NCBI RefSeq assembly: GCF_034044635.1 | Contig: NZ_JAXCLX010000004.1 | Location: 372,001-436,000, forward strand | Origin: Dongia rigui | GTDB taxonomy: Bacteria; Pseudomonadota; Alphaproteobacteria; Dongiales; Dongiaceae | Length of the DNA stretch: 64,000 nucleotides | Direction of reading: 5' to 3' | In this document: piece after piece, positions 17,854 to 26,744 of the stretch | Numbering within the stretch: the first letter of the stretch is position 1 | Layout: each line of letters starts with the position of its first letter | Program-made: the position numbers and the translations under genes | The notes under the pieces: generated by a model | Database searches by the model: none | The model's input: only the letters and a program-made list of their open reading frames with translations | Told to the model about the DNA's origin: nothing

Positions 17854-19659
17854 ATGGCACCTTTGCCGGAGTTGTGTCGTGCTCGGCAGTTACTAATTTG
17901 CGCGTTGCTATCTGGCATCTTAGGCGGTTGCCTGCCGCTGTACTTGCATAAAGACTCTTACGAAAAGGAGACGGCGGATGTTCAGAAGGCCGTCAATGCT
18001 CTGGATGTGGAGGCCGGCTACAAAATCCTGATAGCGGATGCAAAAGAGATTGCCGACAAGGAAGACAGTGCGGCCGCAGATGCCGTGATCGCGACGCGCA
18101 ACGCCGATCTGGTCGGCTTGATTGAGCCCTTTCCCGGCGAGCTGAGCGACGCACGCGTAAACGGCGCTGCCACCCGTTTCCACAGCATTATTCAGGCAGA
18201 CATTTCGGCGCTCACCAACGGCAAGACGACGCTTTTGGCGGATGTCCCCGGCACCATCAGCGCCAAGCATTTGGAAAGCGTTTTCGCCAAAGCCAACGAA
18301 CGGGAATCTGCCGTCGCCCAGTTTATTCAAGGTTTGCGCTCCATCTACGCGATCAAAACAGCGCATCAGGGCGACATTGAGATTCCAGCTTGGACCTGCG
18401 AGGACGCCAAGGTTGCCAAAGCAAATGCATCATCGATGGTTCTGCCATTGCAAATTCTTGCACCAGAATCCGCGACTGACCGAGACAACGAAACCGCAGC
18501 TGAATTTCAAGCACGCCTTGAGCGCAACAAGGCCAGCCTAAGCCTGCACTGCCAGGAACGCCGAGAAGCCTGGGGTGAGCGAGCTGAGTTTTTAAGGCGC
18601 CTTGGCGCTGAAGACAAACTGCCAGATTCAGCGGGCAGCATTCCCAGATCCGCCGCCGATCTCTATGCCAAGCTAGCTCAGAGGCAGACTTTCATTCGGG
18701 ATGCCGAGAAAACTCGCGCCGATCTCGAGAAATTATTAAGCAGCGTTCTTAAGAAGAATGACAAGTCAGCCATTCAGAACGCGATAGAAAGGTTTAAAAA
18801 GACGGTACCAGAGGTAAATGCGCTGGCTCAAGCGGCTGGCTGGAAAACCCTGTTGACCTACACACAATGTGGTTTGGGAGCCGAGTTGCTCGCCTTCAGC
18901 GCAAGTGACGAGAAAGGCAGCGATGCGGCAGGCGACAGCTCCGCAAGGACGGATGCCGTAAACGCTGTCGCCAACACCGAGAAGCCCGTCGAGGGCGCAG
19001 ATAAGAACAAGCTGACGACCATTGCCTGCGAGGCCGGAAAATCGGGCATCCAAGTGGGTAAGGATGGCGAAGCCAATCCCCTCATCCTGGACGTTGCGCG
19101 TGCGATCATTGGCGTTGAGCGCGACGCCAAGATCCTTGGTCTGCTGGAGAGATTAAATGCGGAAATCATGGCGATCGCTGAGCTGAGGCAGCGTGCCGAC
19201 ATTGCTGAGGCTCAGGCGCGCTTCGGTGGGATCAACATCCAACTGTTAAAGGCGAGGCTCCATGCATTGTTGGAACAGATCCGTTTGGACAAAGTCGCAG
19301 CGGAGGAATTGGGCAAGTTGGAGCCCATCGAGCATCCGGGCACACAGACAGATCGCACCTCGCTGACAGATTTCAAGGCCAGTTCTCAACACTATTACCG
19401 CGTCGTGGCGGCATTGACCGCTTATGCCCAATCCTGGGACAGCGGGCGAATTCCAGTCGTGCTGCTGAACTACCGAGTGATTCAAGCGCAGCGCAATCTC
19501 GACATCGATATCGCGACGCTCACGGCGAAGAACTACAAGGAGCTACTCAAACCAATCGTCGATGCCCTCGCTGCCTACGGTGCTGGTGGCATTCCCGCCG
19601 AGTTGTTGGGCCAAATCCTCGGCAATGCCGCAATCATCACTGGCATCGGCACATTTTGA
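17854..19659 (+). CDS. Large hypothetical lipoprotein, first gene of three-gene cassette
   Basis: I do not recognise this 601-residue protein. It has a lipoprotein signal with lipobox ILGGC (Cys26), then a long mostly helical body with heptad-like stretches (for example residues 220-330 and 410-500) and only a few cysteines. It should be tethered on the periplasmic side of a membrane. GGGGGGAG sits 4 bases before the ATG. Codon choice is more relaxed and AT-richer than in flanking genes, suggesting acquisition. The next gene starts 12 bases after its stop, so it is the promoter-proximal member of an operon with another lipoprotein and a Tat-type amidohydrolase. Confidence 0.75.
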   Translation: MAPLPELCRARQLLICALLSGILGGCLPLYLHKDSYEKETADVQKAVNALDVEAGYKILIADAKEIADKEDSAAADAVIATRNADLVGLIEPFPGELSDARVNGAATRFHSIIQADISALTNGKTTLLADVPGTISAKHLESVFAKANERESAVAQFIQGLRSIYAIKTAHQGDIEIPAWTCEDAKVAKANASSMVLPLQILAPESATDRDNETAAEFQARLERNKASLSLHCQERREAWGERAEFLRRLGAEDKLPDSAGSIPRSAADLYAKLAQRQTFIRDAEKTRADLEKLLSSVLKKNDKSAIQNAIERFKKTVPEVNALAQAAGWKTLLTYTQCGLGAELLAFSASDEKGSDAAGDSSARTDAVNAVANTEKPVEGADKNKLTTIACEAGKSGIQVGKDGEANPLILDVARAIIGVERDAKILGLLERLNAEIMAIAELRQRADIAEAQARFGGINIQLLKARLHALLEQIRLDKVAAEELGKLEPIEHPGTQTDRTSLTDFKASSQHYYRVVAALTAYAQSWDSGRIPVVLLNYRVIQAQRNLDIDIATLTAKNYKELLKPIVDALAAYGAGGIPAELLGQILGNAAIITGIGTF

Positions 19660-19671
19660 CGGGAGACAGAT

Positions 19672-20544
19672 ATGAACACGGCGACGCTGCATCTGTCGGC
19701 CACAATGCTGGCCATCATGCTGTGCGGATGCGTGGGGGAGGATGATGCCCAGCGCTTGGCAGCAAAGGCTTCGACCGGCGTCAATGACTTGAAGCTACAC
19801 GTCGACCGAACTATCGGCGACTATCAGTTTGCAAGGGCCGAGGATTACGATCGGCTGTCGGCTCTCCAAGCAATGGCCGTCGATACGGAAAGCCAGACAA
19901 ACGCCAGAATGGCGACTTGGGAAGTGACCGGCGACAAGAGCAAATCGGACCTTCTCAAAACCTATAAGGCTATGACGCCCAAGGCCGCCCTAAGTGCATC
20001 CGCTGCTGCTCTCCTGATTCAACCAGTGCCCCCGTTTCAGCCACCATCACTGGACGAGAAAGCCATGAACAGCTTAGTTGCCAAACTAGGTTCGTTGGCA
20101 AAGGACCCCACACTCGTCGACCGCTTGGTAGACGCGACCGATTACTTTCTGAAAGTGCAGGCCGCATACGGCAAGACTGTGGAAGCTGCGAAGAAGAAGC
20201 CGGGTGGATCGGCTGCGGTCGGAAAGGACAAAGCCGACACCAGCGATGCTCTTGTCGTCTCCATGTCGAAAGCAGTACCTGACAAAGTTCCAGACAATAC
20301 GATCCTCACCAGCTACCTGGATGCTACCGCTGTACAAGATGTCGCCTTTCAAACACAGGATGAGGAAAGTCGGGCAGCCCTGAAAGGTGCCGCAATTGAA
20401 TCGATATCGGTTGACGCCATGCAGTGGTCATTCATGGGACCCACAGCGCCAAAGCCAGCTTTGCCCAGCCAGGACTTCTCCGGACGGCGGAACAGCGCGC
20501 CAGTCACGGACCTGCTGATCCAGAATCTCTTCCAGACACCATGA
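19672..20544 (+). CDS. Hypothetical lipoprotein, second gene of cassette
   Basis: The 290-residue protein has a short lipoprotein signal ending MLCGC (Cys20). The rest is charged and probably helical, with a proline patch (PVPPFQPPS) near residue 120. No known domain is recognised. GGGAG precedes the ATG by 7 bases. Its stop overlaps the start of the amidohydrolase gene (ATGA), implying translational coupling and a joint function. Codon use matches the first cassette gene rather than the chromosome around it. Confidence 0.75.
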   Translation: MNTATLHLSATMLAIMLCGCVGEDDAQRLAAKASTGVNDLKLHVDRTIGDYQFARAEDYDRLSALQAMAVDTESQTNARMATWEVTGDKSKSDLLKTYKAMTPKAALSASAAALLIQPVPPFQPPSLDEKAMNSLVAKLGSLAKDPTLVDRLVDATDYFLKVQAAYGKTVEAAKKKPGGSAAVGKDKADTSDALVVSMSKAVPDKVPDNTILTSYLDATAVQDVAFQTQDEESRAALKGAAIESISVDAMQWSFMGPTAPKPALPSQDFSGRRNSAPVTDLLIQNLFQTP

Positions 20545-22238
20545 AGATGTTCCGCGCGCTAGGGACCGACAGACGGCATTTCCTGGGTGGCGGTGCGTCG
20601 TTGCTGGCTGCATCGCTTGTGGGTGCATGCCAGCTGAGGTTGCCTCAGATACCAACGCAATTGGCGGAACTGATCGACGTTCATGCCCACGCATTCAACG
20701 CCAGCGATCTGCCGGTCGAACGCTTCATCCGTCTGGTCCTACTAAAGCTTGATCTACCCGCCGACAGCGACGACGCAAAGAAGTTGGGCAATGCTGACTA
20801 TGTCGATGCGCTGATAGGGTTGCTAACCTGGCTGCTCGGTGTTGAGCGAGCACCCACGGCTGCTGCAGAAATTCGTGTGCTGCAGGGACGTGCCGCGCCA
20901 GCTCCCGGCAGCAGCGAAAGCGGTGTAGAAAGACTGTTCGTCCGTCGGTTGACGAGCTATTTGGAGCGCAACGCTGAGGTGCAAGAGCAAGGCGCATCAG
21001 CGCGCGACGGTGAGGCGGACCTGCGCGCCGATCTTTTTGAGGCAGGTGGCTCGCCCCCACCTTCAGATTTTGAATCCAACATGATGCGTTTGGCGCCACA
21101 AGCACGGCTGGGAGGCTTAGGTGCTATCGCGGCTAACGCCTTCCTATCTAATAGCTTGGTCGGACGAGTGTTGCGCTGGTTCGCGCTCTTTAAAATGTAT
21201 CGTCATGCGCTGATTGATCGGTGGGTTAGGGATCAGCGCGCGTTGGGTGCAGAGCCACTGCTCATGGCGCCGGCTACAATCGACTTTTCTTGCTGGTTGC
21301 AGCAAACAGTGGAATCCAAGCTACCTGATCAGGCGCGCGTTATGGGTCTGATTGCAGCACAACGCCGGGACGTCGCAGTGCATGGGTACATCGCGTTCGA
21401 CCCGCTGCGTGCTGCCTATTTTCGGCACGGCTTGCCCGAAGCCGAGTTCGATCCCCTCTCCGTCGTGAGAGAAGCACTGACTCAGCATGGATTCCTAGGC
21501 GTCAAGCTCTATCCGCCAATGGGCTTCAAACCGTGGGACAACAACAGCAGCACAAAGGAGGATTTCCCGCTGCATGTCCGCCGGAAACTGGGCAACGTCG
21601 GCGCCGAACTCGATCAATCACTGGAAGACTTGTATCGCTTGTGTGAGAGGTTCGATGCGCCGATCCTGGCTCACGCTACGGATTCGAACAGCTCGCACGT
21701 TGGGTATGAGTTGCGAGCCGACCCCTATTACTGGCGACCGGTCTTCGACAATCATCCCCATTTACGTGTTTGCCTGGCGCATTTCGGCCGCTTCAAGGCG
21801 AAGTCCGCCGGCACGACCGAGGTGAATATGCCGGCAGCGAGTTGGGAGTGGAATCTGGGGGCGTACGTGGCGGCCCATCGCGACTCATCGGTCTATGCCG
21901 ACCTCAGCTTCTGGTCGGAAGCACTTGTTCGCGACAGGAACGCGCGCACGGCACTAGCCCAAAACATGAGGGATTTCATTCGCCAATTTGACCCCGAGCT
22001 GAAGAGACTGATGTTCGGGACTGATTGGATCATGACCGGTATCGTCAAGGACTACCGGCTGTATGCGCAATCGATCGTCCACTTCCTGCAAGAGGACTGC
22101 CAGTTGAGCGATACAGAGATACACGCGATCTTGGTTGATAATCCGCGGCGCTTCATGGGACTGAACGAAGGTTCGGTGGCCTTTACCCGCCTACAAGCCT
22201 TCTATGCCGCCAGTGACCGAGAAATGCCCGCATTCTAA
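20541..22238 (+). CDS. Tat-exported amidohydrolase-superfamily lipoprotein, third gene of cassette
   Basis: The 565-residue protein starts with a twin-arginine signal (TDRRHFLGGGASLLAASLVGAC) that also carries a lipobox (Cys30). The mature part is an amidohydrolase_2-type barrel: HxH at the first strand (IDVHAHAF, His48/His50), GVKLYPPMG, a strand-5-like His (PILAHATDSN), a strand-6 His (VCLAHFGRF) and the catalytic Asp (MFGTDWIM). All metal ligands appear present, so it should be an active metal-dependent hydrolase folded in the cytoplasm before export. An insertion of about 200 residues separates the first motif from the rest. I chose the ATG at 20541 because it overlaps the previous stop and starts the Tat signal. 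Substrate unknown. Confidence 0.85.
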   Translation: MKMFRALGTDRRHFLGGGASLLAASLVGACQLRLPQIPTQLAELIDVHAHAFNASDLPVERFIRLVLLKLDLPADSDDAKKLGNADYVDALIGLLTWLLGVERAPTAAAEIRVLQGRAAPAPGSSESGVERLFVRRLTSYLERNAEVQEQGASARDGEADLRADLFEAGGSPPPSDFESNMMRLAPQARLGGLGAIAANAFLSNSLVGRVLRWFALFKMYRHALIDRWVRDQRALGAEPLLMAPATIDFSCWLQQTVESKLPDQARVMGLIAAQRRDVAVHGYIAFDPLRAAYFRHGLPEAEFDPLSVVREALTQHGFLGVKLYPPMGFKPWDNNSSTKEDFPLHVRRKLGNVGAELDQSLEDLYRLCERFDAPILAHATDSNSSHVGYELRADPYYWRPVFDNHPHLRVCLAHFGRFKAKSAGTTEVNMPAASWEWNLGAYVAAHRDSSVYADLSFWSEALVRDRNARTALAQNMRDFIRQFDPELKRLMFGTDWIMTGIVKDYRLYAQSIVHFLQEDCQLSDTEIHAILVDNPRRFMGLNEGSVAFTRLQAFYAASDREMPAF

Positions 22239-22240
22239 AA

Positions 22241-22276
22241 GAAAATTGGTCCAGTTCATGTGAACTGGACCAATTT
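22241..22276. terminator. Bidirectional terminator between cassette and ABC binding-protein gene
   Basis: AAATTGGTCCAGTTCA and its exact complement are separated by TG (22243-22276). On the minus strand the stem is followed by TCTTTTAG, on the plus strand only by a short T run, so it serves the binding-protein gene best and may also end the cassette transcript. Confidence 0.8.
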
Positions 22277-22299
22277 CGTCACGCGCGATCGAGGACAGC

Positions 22300-23100
22300 T
22301 CAGCTACCCGCGATCCATTTGGCAAAGAGGGCATCGAAAAAGCCGGACTGGGCCTTCATGCCGATCCAGGTATCGAGCCAGTTCTGCCAGATATAGTCAC
22401 CGCGCACCGTCATCATGGCGTTGGGCTGGCCTTCGATGGCATGGGTCGGATCGACGGCGACGAGCTTGTCCGAATACTGCGCCAGCGCCTTTTTGATGAA
22501 GACGGTGTCGGTGATGGCGGCATCGACCTTGCCGGCCAGCAGTTCCTGATAGTCGAGCGCCGGGGCCACGATCGGGACGATCTCGGCCTTGGTGAAGTTC
22601 TTCTTGGCCGATTCCTCGGCCGAGGTGCCGGACTGCACGGCGATGCGGATGCCTTGTTTGTCGAGGTCGCGCCAGGCGGCGTATTTGGCGCCGTCCTCGA
22701 CCTGGACCAGCGGCACCAGCGGTGAATCGAGATAGGGCGCCGAGAAGCCGATGCTCTTCAGCCGATCGAGGGTAAGCGTGATGCCGGAGGCAGCGACGTC
22801 ATACTTGCCGGCCTGGATGCCGGCCGCCAGCGTTTCCCAGGTGGTCGGGACGAACTCGACCTTCACGCCGAGATCGGCGGCGAGCTGGGTGACGACGTCG
22901 ATTTCGTAGCCCTTATAGGTGTTGTTCGAGGGGTCGAGCTCGGAATAAGGCGGATAGTCGCCGGTCGTGCCGACGCGCAGCGTGCCGCGGTCGAGAATCT
23001 GATCCAAAAGGGATTTCGCCTCGTCGGCCTTGGCCTGGAGCGGCAGGACCATGGCGAGGGCCATCAGCCCGGCTGCCAGCCCGGTCAGAATTTTGCGCAT
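22300..23100 (-). CDS. ABC transporter substrate-binding protein, family 3 (polar amino acid type)
   Basis: The 266-residue periplasmic protein has a cleavable signal (to about residue 25, LQAKADEA) and the SBP_bac_3 pattern: GTLRVGTTGDYPPYSELD, GYEIDVVTQLAADLGV, WETLAAGIQAGKYDVAASGITLTLDR and IRIAVQSGTSAEE. Such proteins deliver amino acids or similar small acids to a HisM-type permease; some relatives are periplasmic cyclohexadienyl dehydratases. GGGAG lies before the ATG. The nearest permease gene on this strand is 4.7 kb downstream, beyond the cassette, suggesting that the transporter operon was split. No ATPase gene is nearby. Confidence 0.9.
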   Translation of the reverse strand: MRKILTGLAAGLMALAMVLPLQAKADEAKSLLDQILDRGTLRVGTTGDYPPYSELDPSNNTYKGYEIDVVTQLAADLGVKVEFVPTTWETLAAGIQAGKYDVAASGITLTLDRLKSIGFSAPYLDSPLVPLVQVEDGAKYAAWRDLDKQGIRIAVQSGTSAEESAKKNFTKAEIVPIVAPALDYQELLAGKVDAAITDTVFIKKALAQYSDKLVAVDPTHAIEGQPNAMMTVRGDYIWQNWLDTWIGMKAQSGFFDALFAKWIAGS

Positions 23101-23341
23101 TTATGTCTCCCTGGAGAAAGTTTCGCCCATGGATAGCGCGCCGACGCGCCGCTGCCAAGGATAACGGCATGAGAATTTCACGCCTTTCCCGAGAAAATAA
23201 GTTCATTTTCATATCTCCTTAGGCGTTTTTACCGCTCCGCTTCATCCCTTGTTAACGATGAATCGCCGAATATCAGGCCCGAAAAGAAGGTTAAAAGCGG
23301 ACACACTTTCATTCCATTCCAATCGGAGCAGGCTGGGGGCG

Positions 23342-25060
23342 ATGGCCGTTCATTTGACAGATCGATTGCGTGAGGAACGGGACCGCTTTGTCGGCTTCGC
23401 CTTTTCCAATGCCGACGTGCTGCTGGAAATGGACGACACGACCAAGGTGCTGTGGGCTGGCGGGGCCGTAAAATCGATCCTCGGCGTGGATACCGCTCAA
23501 TTAACCGGCCGGCCGCTCGCCAATCTGCTCACCACCGCTGACGCCATCTTGCTGAAGACGGCGCTGCGCAACCTTTTGCCCGGTCAACGGCGGCGCGATC
23601 TGAACTTGGTGCTGGCCGATGAGGGCGGCGCCCCCCGCACCGAAGGCGGTGTTGAAAAACGGCTGACCATTTCGACCTGCATTAACCGCTCCCTGAAGAA
23701 GGACGGTCCCCATTTCTTCCTGAGCATCAGCAGCGCGGCGCTCAATGCCATCCCGCATAGCGGCGCCCGCCGGCGCGACCGGGTCACCGGCCTCACTGAG
23801 GCGGTCGAATTCACCTATGCCGCATCGCGTACCGTGCGCGAGGCCCGCCAGTCGGGCAAGTCAGCCTGCCTGACGCTGCTGGAGATCTGCGAGATCGAGG
23901 AGCTCAACCGCGTCATGGGCGCGGCACGCGCTGAATCACTGATGGCCGAAATCGGCGCCCAGTTGAAGCTCCATGCGCTGGATCCCGATTCCGCCGCCAA
24001 GCTCGGCGACGGCAAGTTCGGCGTGACGCATCTGGAAAGTGCCGCCCCCGACCTGATCGTCGACGCCATCAACCGTGTCGGCGACAGTTATGACCTCGAC
24101 CCGGAAACGATGCATGCCAGCAGCAAGACCATTTCTTTCCATGGCAGCTCCCTGGGCGACGATGATGTCGAGAGCATCCTTTCTTACGTCGTCAACAAGT
24201 TCTCAAGCGAAGGCGTCAACAATTTCGATGTGACCGCGGCTGACCAGTACTTCAAGCGCATGACGGCGGAAGTTCTCAGTCGCGTCGTTGCGATGCGCGA
24301 CCTCATCCACCAGCACCGCATCAACCTGCATTTCCAGCCGATCGTGCACCTGGCCGACCGCAGCCCGCATCACTATGAAGTGTTGCTGCGCTTCGAGGAC
24401 GGCCGTTCGCCCTTCGCCGACATCATGTTCGCCGAAGAGATCAACATCGTCCATGAGATCGACCTGGCGGTGGCGTTTGGCGCCATCAACCGGATCGCGC
24501 AGTCAGCGGCACAGAAACGCGATCTGCACCTTGCCATCAACATGTCGGCACGGTCGCTCCTCAACGACAATTTCATCAGCATGTTCGATGAACTGGCGGC
24601 GAAGCTGGGCAAGCAGCGCAGCAATCTCATTGTCGAGGTGACGGAATCGGCAAAGCTTGAAGACCTGCCGAAAGCGGCCCGCGCGGTTGACCATCTGCGG
24701 AGCGCCGGCCACCAGGTCTGCCTCGACGATTTCGGTGCCGGTGCCTCGTCCCTGCCCTATCTTCAGCAATTGCAGGTCGATTTTGTGAAGATCGATGGCG
24801 CCTATATCCGCAGCATCACGGAATCCCTGCGCGAACGAGCCATCGTTCAGGGCGTGCTGACGACCTGCCGCTGCCTCAACATCAAGACCGTGGCGGAGAT
24901 GATCGAGAAGGAAGACCAGCACAAATGCCTGCTGGAGCTCGGCACCGACCTGGGCCAGGGTTGGCTCTACGGCCGGCCGTCGCCGAACATCCCGGTCCCC
25001 ACCATCACGAACCCGGCGCGCCTGGGCAAGAGACAAGGCGCTAAGGATCAGTGGGGCTGA
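23342..25060 (+). CDS. PAS / degenerate GGDEF / EAL domain protein (probable c-di-GMP phosphodiesterase)
   Basis: The 572-residue cytoplasmic protein has a PAS-like N-terminus (about 15-140), a GGDEF-like domain in which the signature has decayed to LGDGKFGV (about 221-228), and a C-terminal EAL domain (about 315-550). The EAL catalytic set looks intact: FQPIVHL, YEVLLRF (an EVL variant), INMSARSL, EVTESAK, CLDDFGAGASSLPYL, FVKIDGAYI, AEMIEKEDQ and GWLYGRPSP. It should hydrolyse c-di-GMP and so favour motility. The degenerate GGDEF may be regulatory. I chose the ATG at 23342, directly after GGGGG; an upstream in-frame ATG at 23249 would add 31 unlikely residues. Confidence 0.88.
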   Translation: MAVHLTDRLREERDRFVGFAFSNADVLLEMDDTTKVLWAGGAVKSILGVDTAQLTGRPLANLLTTADAILLKTALRNLLPGQRRRDLNLVLADEGGAPRTEGGVEKRLTISTCINRSLKKDGPHFFLSISSAALNAIPHSGARRRDRVTGLTEAVEFTYAASRTVREARQSGKSACLTLLEICEIEELNRVMGAARAESLMAEIGAQLKLHALDPDSAAKLGDGKFGVTHLESAAPDLIVDAINRVGDSYDLDPETMHASSKTISFHGSSLGDDDVESILSYVVNKFSSEGVNNFDVTAADQYFKRMTAEVLSRVVAMRDLIHQHRINLHFQPIVHLADRSPHHYEVLLRFEDGRSPFADIMFAEEINIVHEIDLAVAFGAINRIAQSAAQKRDLHLAINMSARSLLNDNFISMFDELAAKLGKQRSNLIVEVTESAKLEDLPKAARAVDHLRSAGHQVCLDDFGAGASSLPYLQQLQVDFVKIDGAYIRSITESLRERAIVQGVLTTCRCLNIKTVAEMIEKEDQHKCLLELGTDLGQGWLYGRPSPNIPVPTITNPARLGKRQGAKDQWG

Positions 25061-25069
25061 CGCCCGCGC

Positions 25070-26020
25070 CTAGCGCACGCCTGGCATCAGGGCTTGCAGC
25101 GCGATAGCGTCGGCTTTTTCCACGAAGCTCGGCCCCGTCGCATAGAGGCCGTCCGGCACGACCGGCTGCAGCTTGTAGCGCTTAAGGAGATCGAACATGA
25201 CGACGGGCACGTAGCCCATCAGATAGGGCTGCGCGTCGATGGTCCACGTCATGCGCCCATCGGCAATGGCGGCGAGAACCTTGGGCGAGATGTCGAAAGC
25301 GGCGATTTGCGGCCGGCGATCGGCCGGCAGGTTCTGCACCACATCGATGGCGGATTCAGCGACCACGGTGCCCAAACCCAGGACGAAATCCGTTTGCGGG
25401 TTCGCCGTGAGATAATCGGCAAGGTCACGCTGCACTGCGCCGGCCCGCAAGGTCGTCTCGAGGACCGGGACATTGGCACCAAGACCACTGCTGAAGCCGT
25501 GGCAACGTGCTTCAAGGCTGACATTGCCGACCTCGTGATCGATGCAGACCGCATGCTTGATATTGAGCTCCCGCGCGCGGTGCCCGGCTTCAATGCCGGC
25601 GCCGAATTCCGACTGGCCCATGAAGAACAACGCCCCCAGCTTCTTGGCCAGGGAGGGACTGCCGGAATCGATGATGATGACTGGAATCCCCGCGGTCGTC
25701 GCCGCTTTGACGGCTGGCTCCAGGGCCTTTTCATCGGGGATCGATACGACAAGGCCATCAGGGCGCGATGCAATCGCCTCGTTGATCAAGTCATTCATTT
25801 GCGCGATGTCGAACCCTGGCGGTGCATGGTACTCGACTGTCGCGCCGAGTTTTTCAGCGGCGTCGTTCATGCCGTTCTGGATGATCGTCCAATAGGGGTC
25901 ACTGGGCTGGCCATGCGTGACGAAGACCACGTGCATTCCGGCATCGGCCTGAGCCAGCCCCGCTGTCGGCATCAACAGCAGAAATGCGAGCAATCGCTTT
26001 ATCAACCATACGCGACTCAT
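25070..26020 (-). CDS. Periplasmic sugar-binding-like protein (Peripla_BP_4), orphan
   Basis: The 316-residue protein has a signal peptide (RLLAFLLLMPTAGLAQA) and a type 1 periplasmic-binding fold: MHVVFVTHGQPSDPYWTIIQNGMNDAAEKLG, NDLINEAIASRPDGLVVSIPD and GIPVIIIDSG. Members bind sugars, autoinducer-like compounds or other small ligands for ABC uptake or for sensing. No permease or ATPase gene is adjacent, and it converges with the EAL gene with only 9 bases between stops, so a sensory role is possible. GAGGTGG stands 7 bases before the ATG at 26020. A perfect 7-bp inverted repeat lies about 55 bases upstream. Confidence 0.85.
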   Translation of the reverse strand: MSRVWLIKRLLAFLLLMPTAGLAQADAGMHVVFVTHGQPSDPYWTIIQNGMNDAAEKLGATVEYHAPPGFDIAQMNDLINEAIASRPDGLVVSIPDEKALEPAVKAATTAGIPVIIIDSGSPSLAKKLGALFFMGQSEFGAGIEAGHRARELNIKHAVCIDHEVGNVSLEARCHGFSSGLGANVPVLETTLRAGAVQRDLADYLTANPQTDFVLGLGTVVAESAIDVVQNLPADRRPQIAAFDISPKVLAAIADGRMTWTIDAQPYLMGYVPVVMFDLLKRYKLQPVVPDGLYATGPSFVEKADAIALQALMPGVR

Positions 26021-26075
26021 CAGTCGCCACCTCATATGCCTTGGACCGCCTGATCATACCGGCGGCTTCGTTAAG

Positions 26076-26091
26076 AACATCCTGGGATGTT
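26076..26091. promoter_or_regulatory. Inverted repeat upstream of orphan binding-protein gene
   Basis: AACATCC-TG-GGATGTT, flanked by TTAA on both sides, lies between crcB and the binding-protein gene. There is no T tract, so an operator is more likely than a terminator. Confidence 0.4.
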
Positions 26092-26182
26092 ATTAAGCCT
26101 TGGCGAAATTTCTCCGACAGCAGCGACATCTTTCGCCGTCAAATCTGTACCGTCGAGGACAATGATCCTTTGAGAGCGGCTG

Positions 26183-26560
26183 TCACGGGAGGTTGGACCG
26201 CATGACCGCGAGGCCAAGGAAGACCGCGCCAATCGAGAGCAACACGGATGCACAAACATAGAAGGCCACCTGGCCGATCGCCCCGCGTTCGTAGAGCATC
26301 GCCGTGTCGAGCGAGAACGCCGAGAAGGTGGTGAAGCCGCCAAGGATGCCGGTGGTGAGGAATAGCCGCCACGCCTGATCCGCTTCGCCCTTCAAGGCGA
26401 AGTACCCGGCGACGAGCCCCATCGCCAGCGACCCGATGATATTGATGATGAGCGTCCACCAGGGAAAGTCCGGGCCTAGGGCGCGCATGGTGAGCGTGTT
26501 GATACCATGGCGCATGGCGCCGCCAACGCCAGCGCCCACGAAGACGATGAGATAGTTCAT
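26183..26560 (-). CDS. crcB: Fluoride ion channel CrcB/Fluc
   Basis: This is a 125-residue protein with four predicted membrane helices, the usual size for Fluc. Typical blocks are present: GAGVGGAMRHG at the start, WWTLIINIIGSLAMGL with the conserved Asn, and GILGGFTTFSAFSLDT with the TTFS fluoride-path residues. It exports fluoride as a dual-topology dimer in the inner membrane. I start it at 26560; the frame is open further upstream but that part is not CrcB-like. The leader before it was examined for a fluoride riboswitch with a partial, unconvincing match. Confidence 0.92.
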   Translation of the reverse strand: MNYLIVFVGAGVGGAMRHGINTLTMRALGPDFPWWTLIINIIGSLAMGLVAGYFALKGEADQAWRLFLTTGILGGFTTFSAFSLDTAMLYERGAIGQVAFYVCASVLLSIGAVFLGLAVMRSNLP

Positions 26561-26744
26561 GGTCGACCTCTGCCCTTTTCTGCTGGACGAATAGTGGTGG
26601 ACGAACGGCCCCTTCCGCAAGGGCCCAGCCAACCGCCGGCATGCAACCAAGATCGATGGGGATGCCGTTGACGCAAGGCTCATCGCATTGACGGGCATCG
26701 CGGTGTGTCCCTAGCCTGGAGACGAGTGCAAACGGAGATCACCG

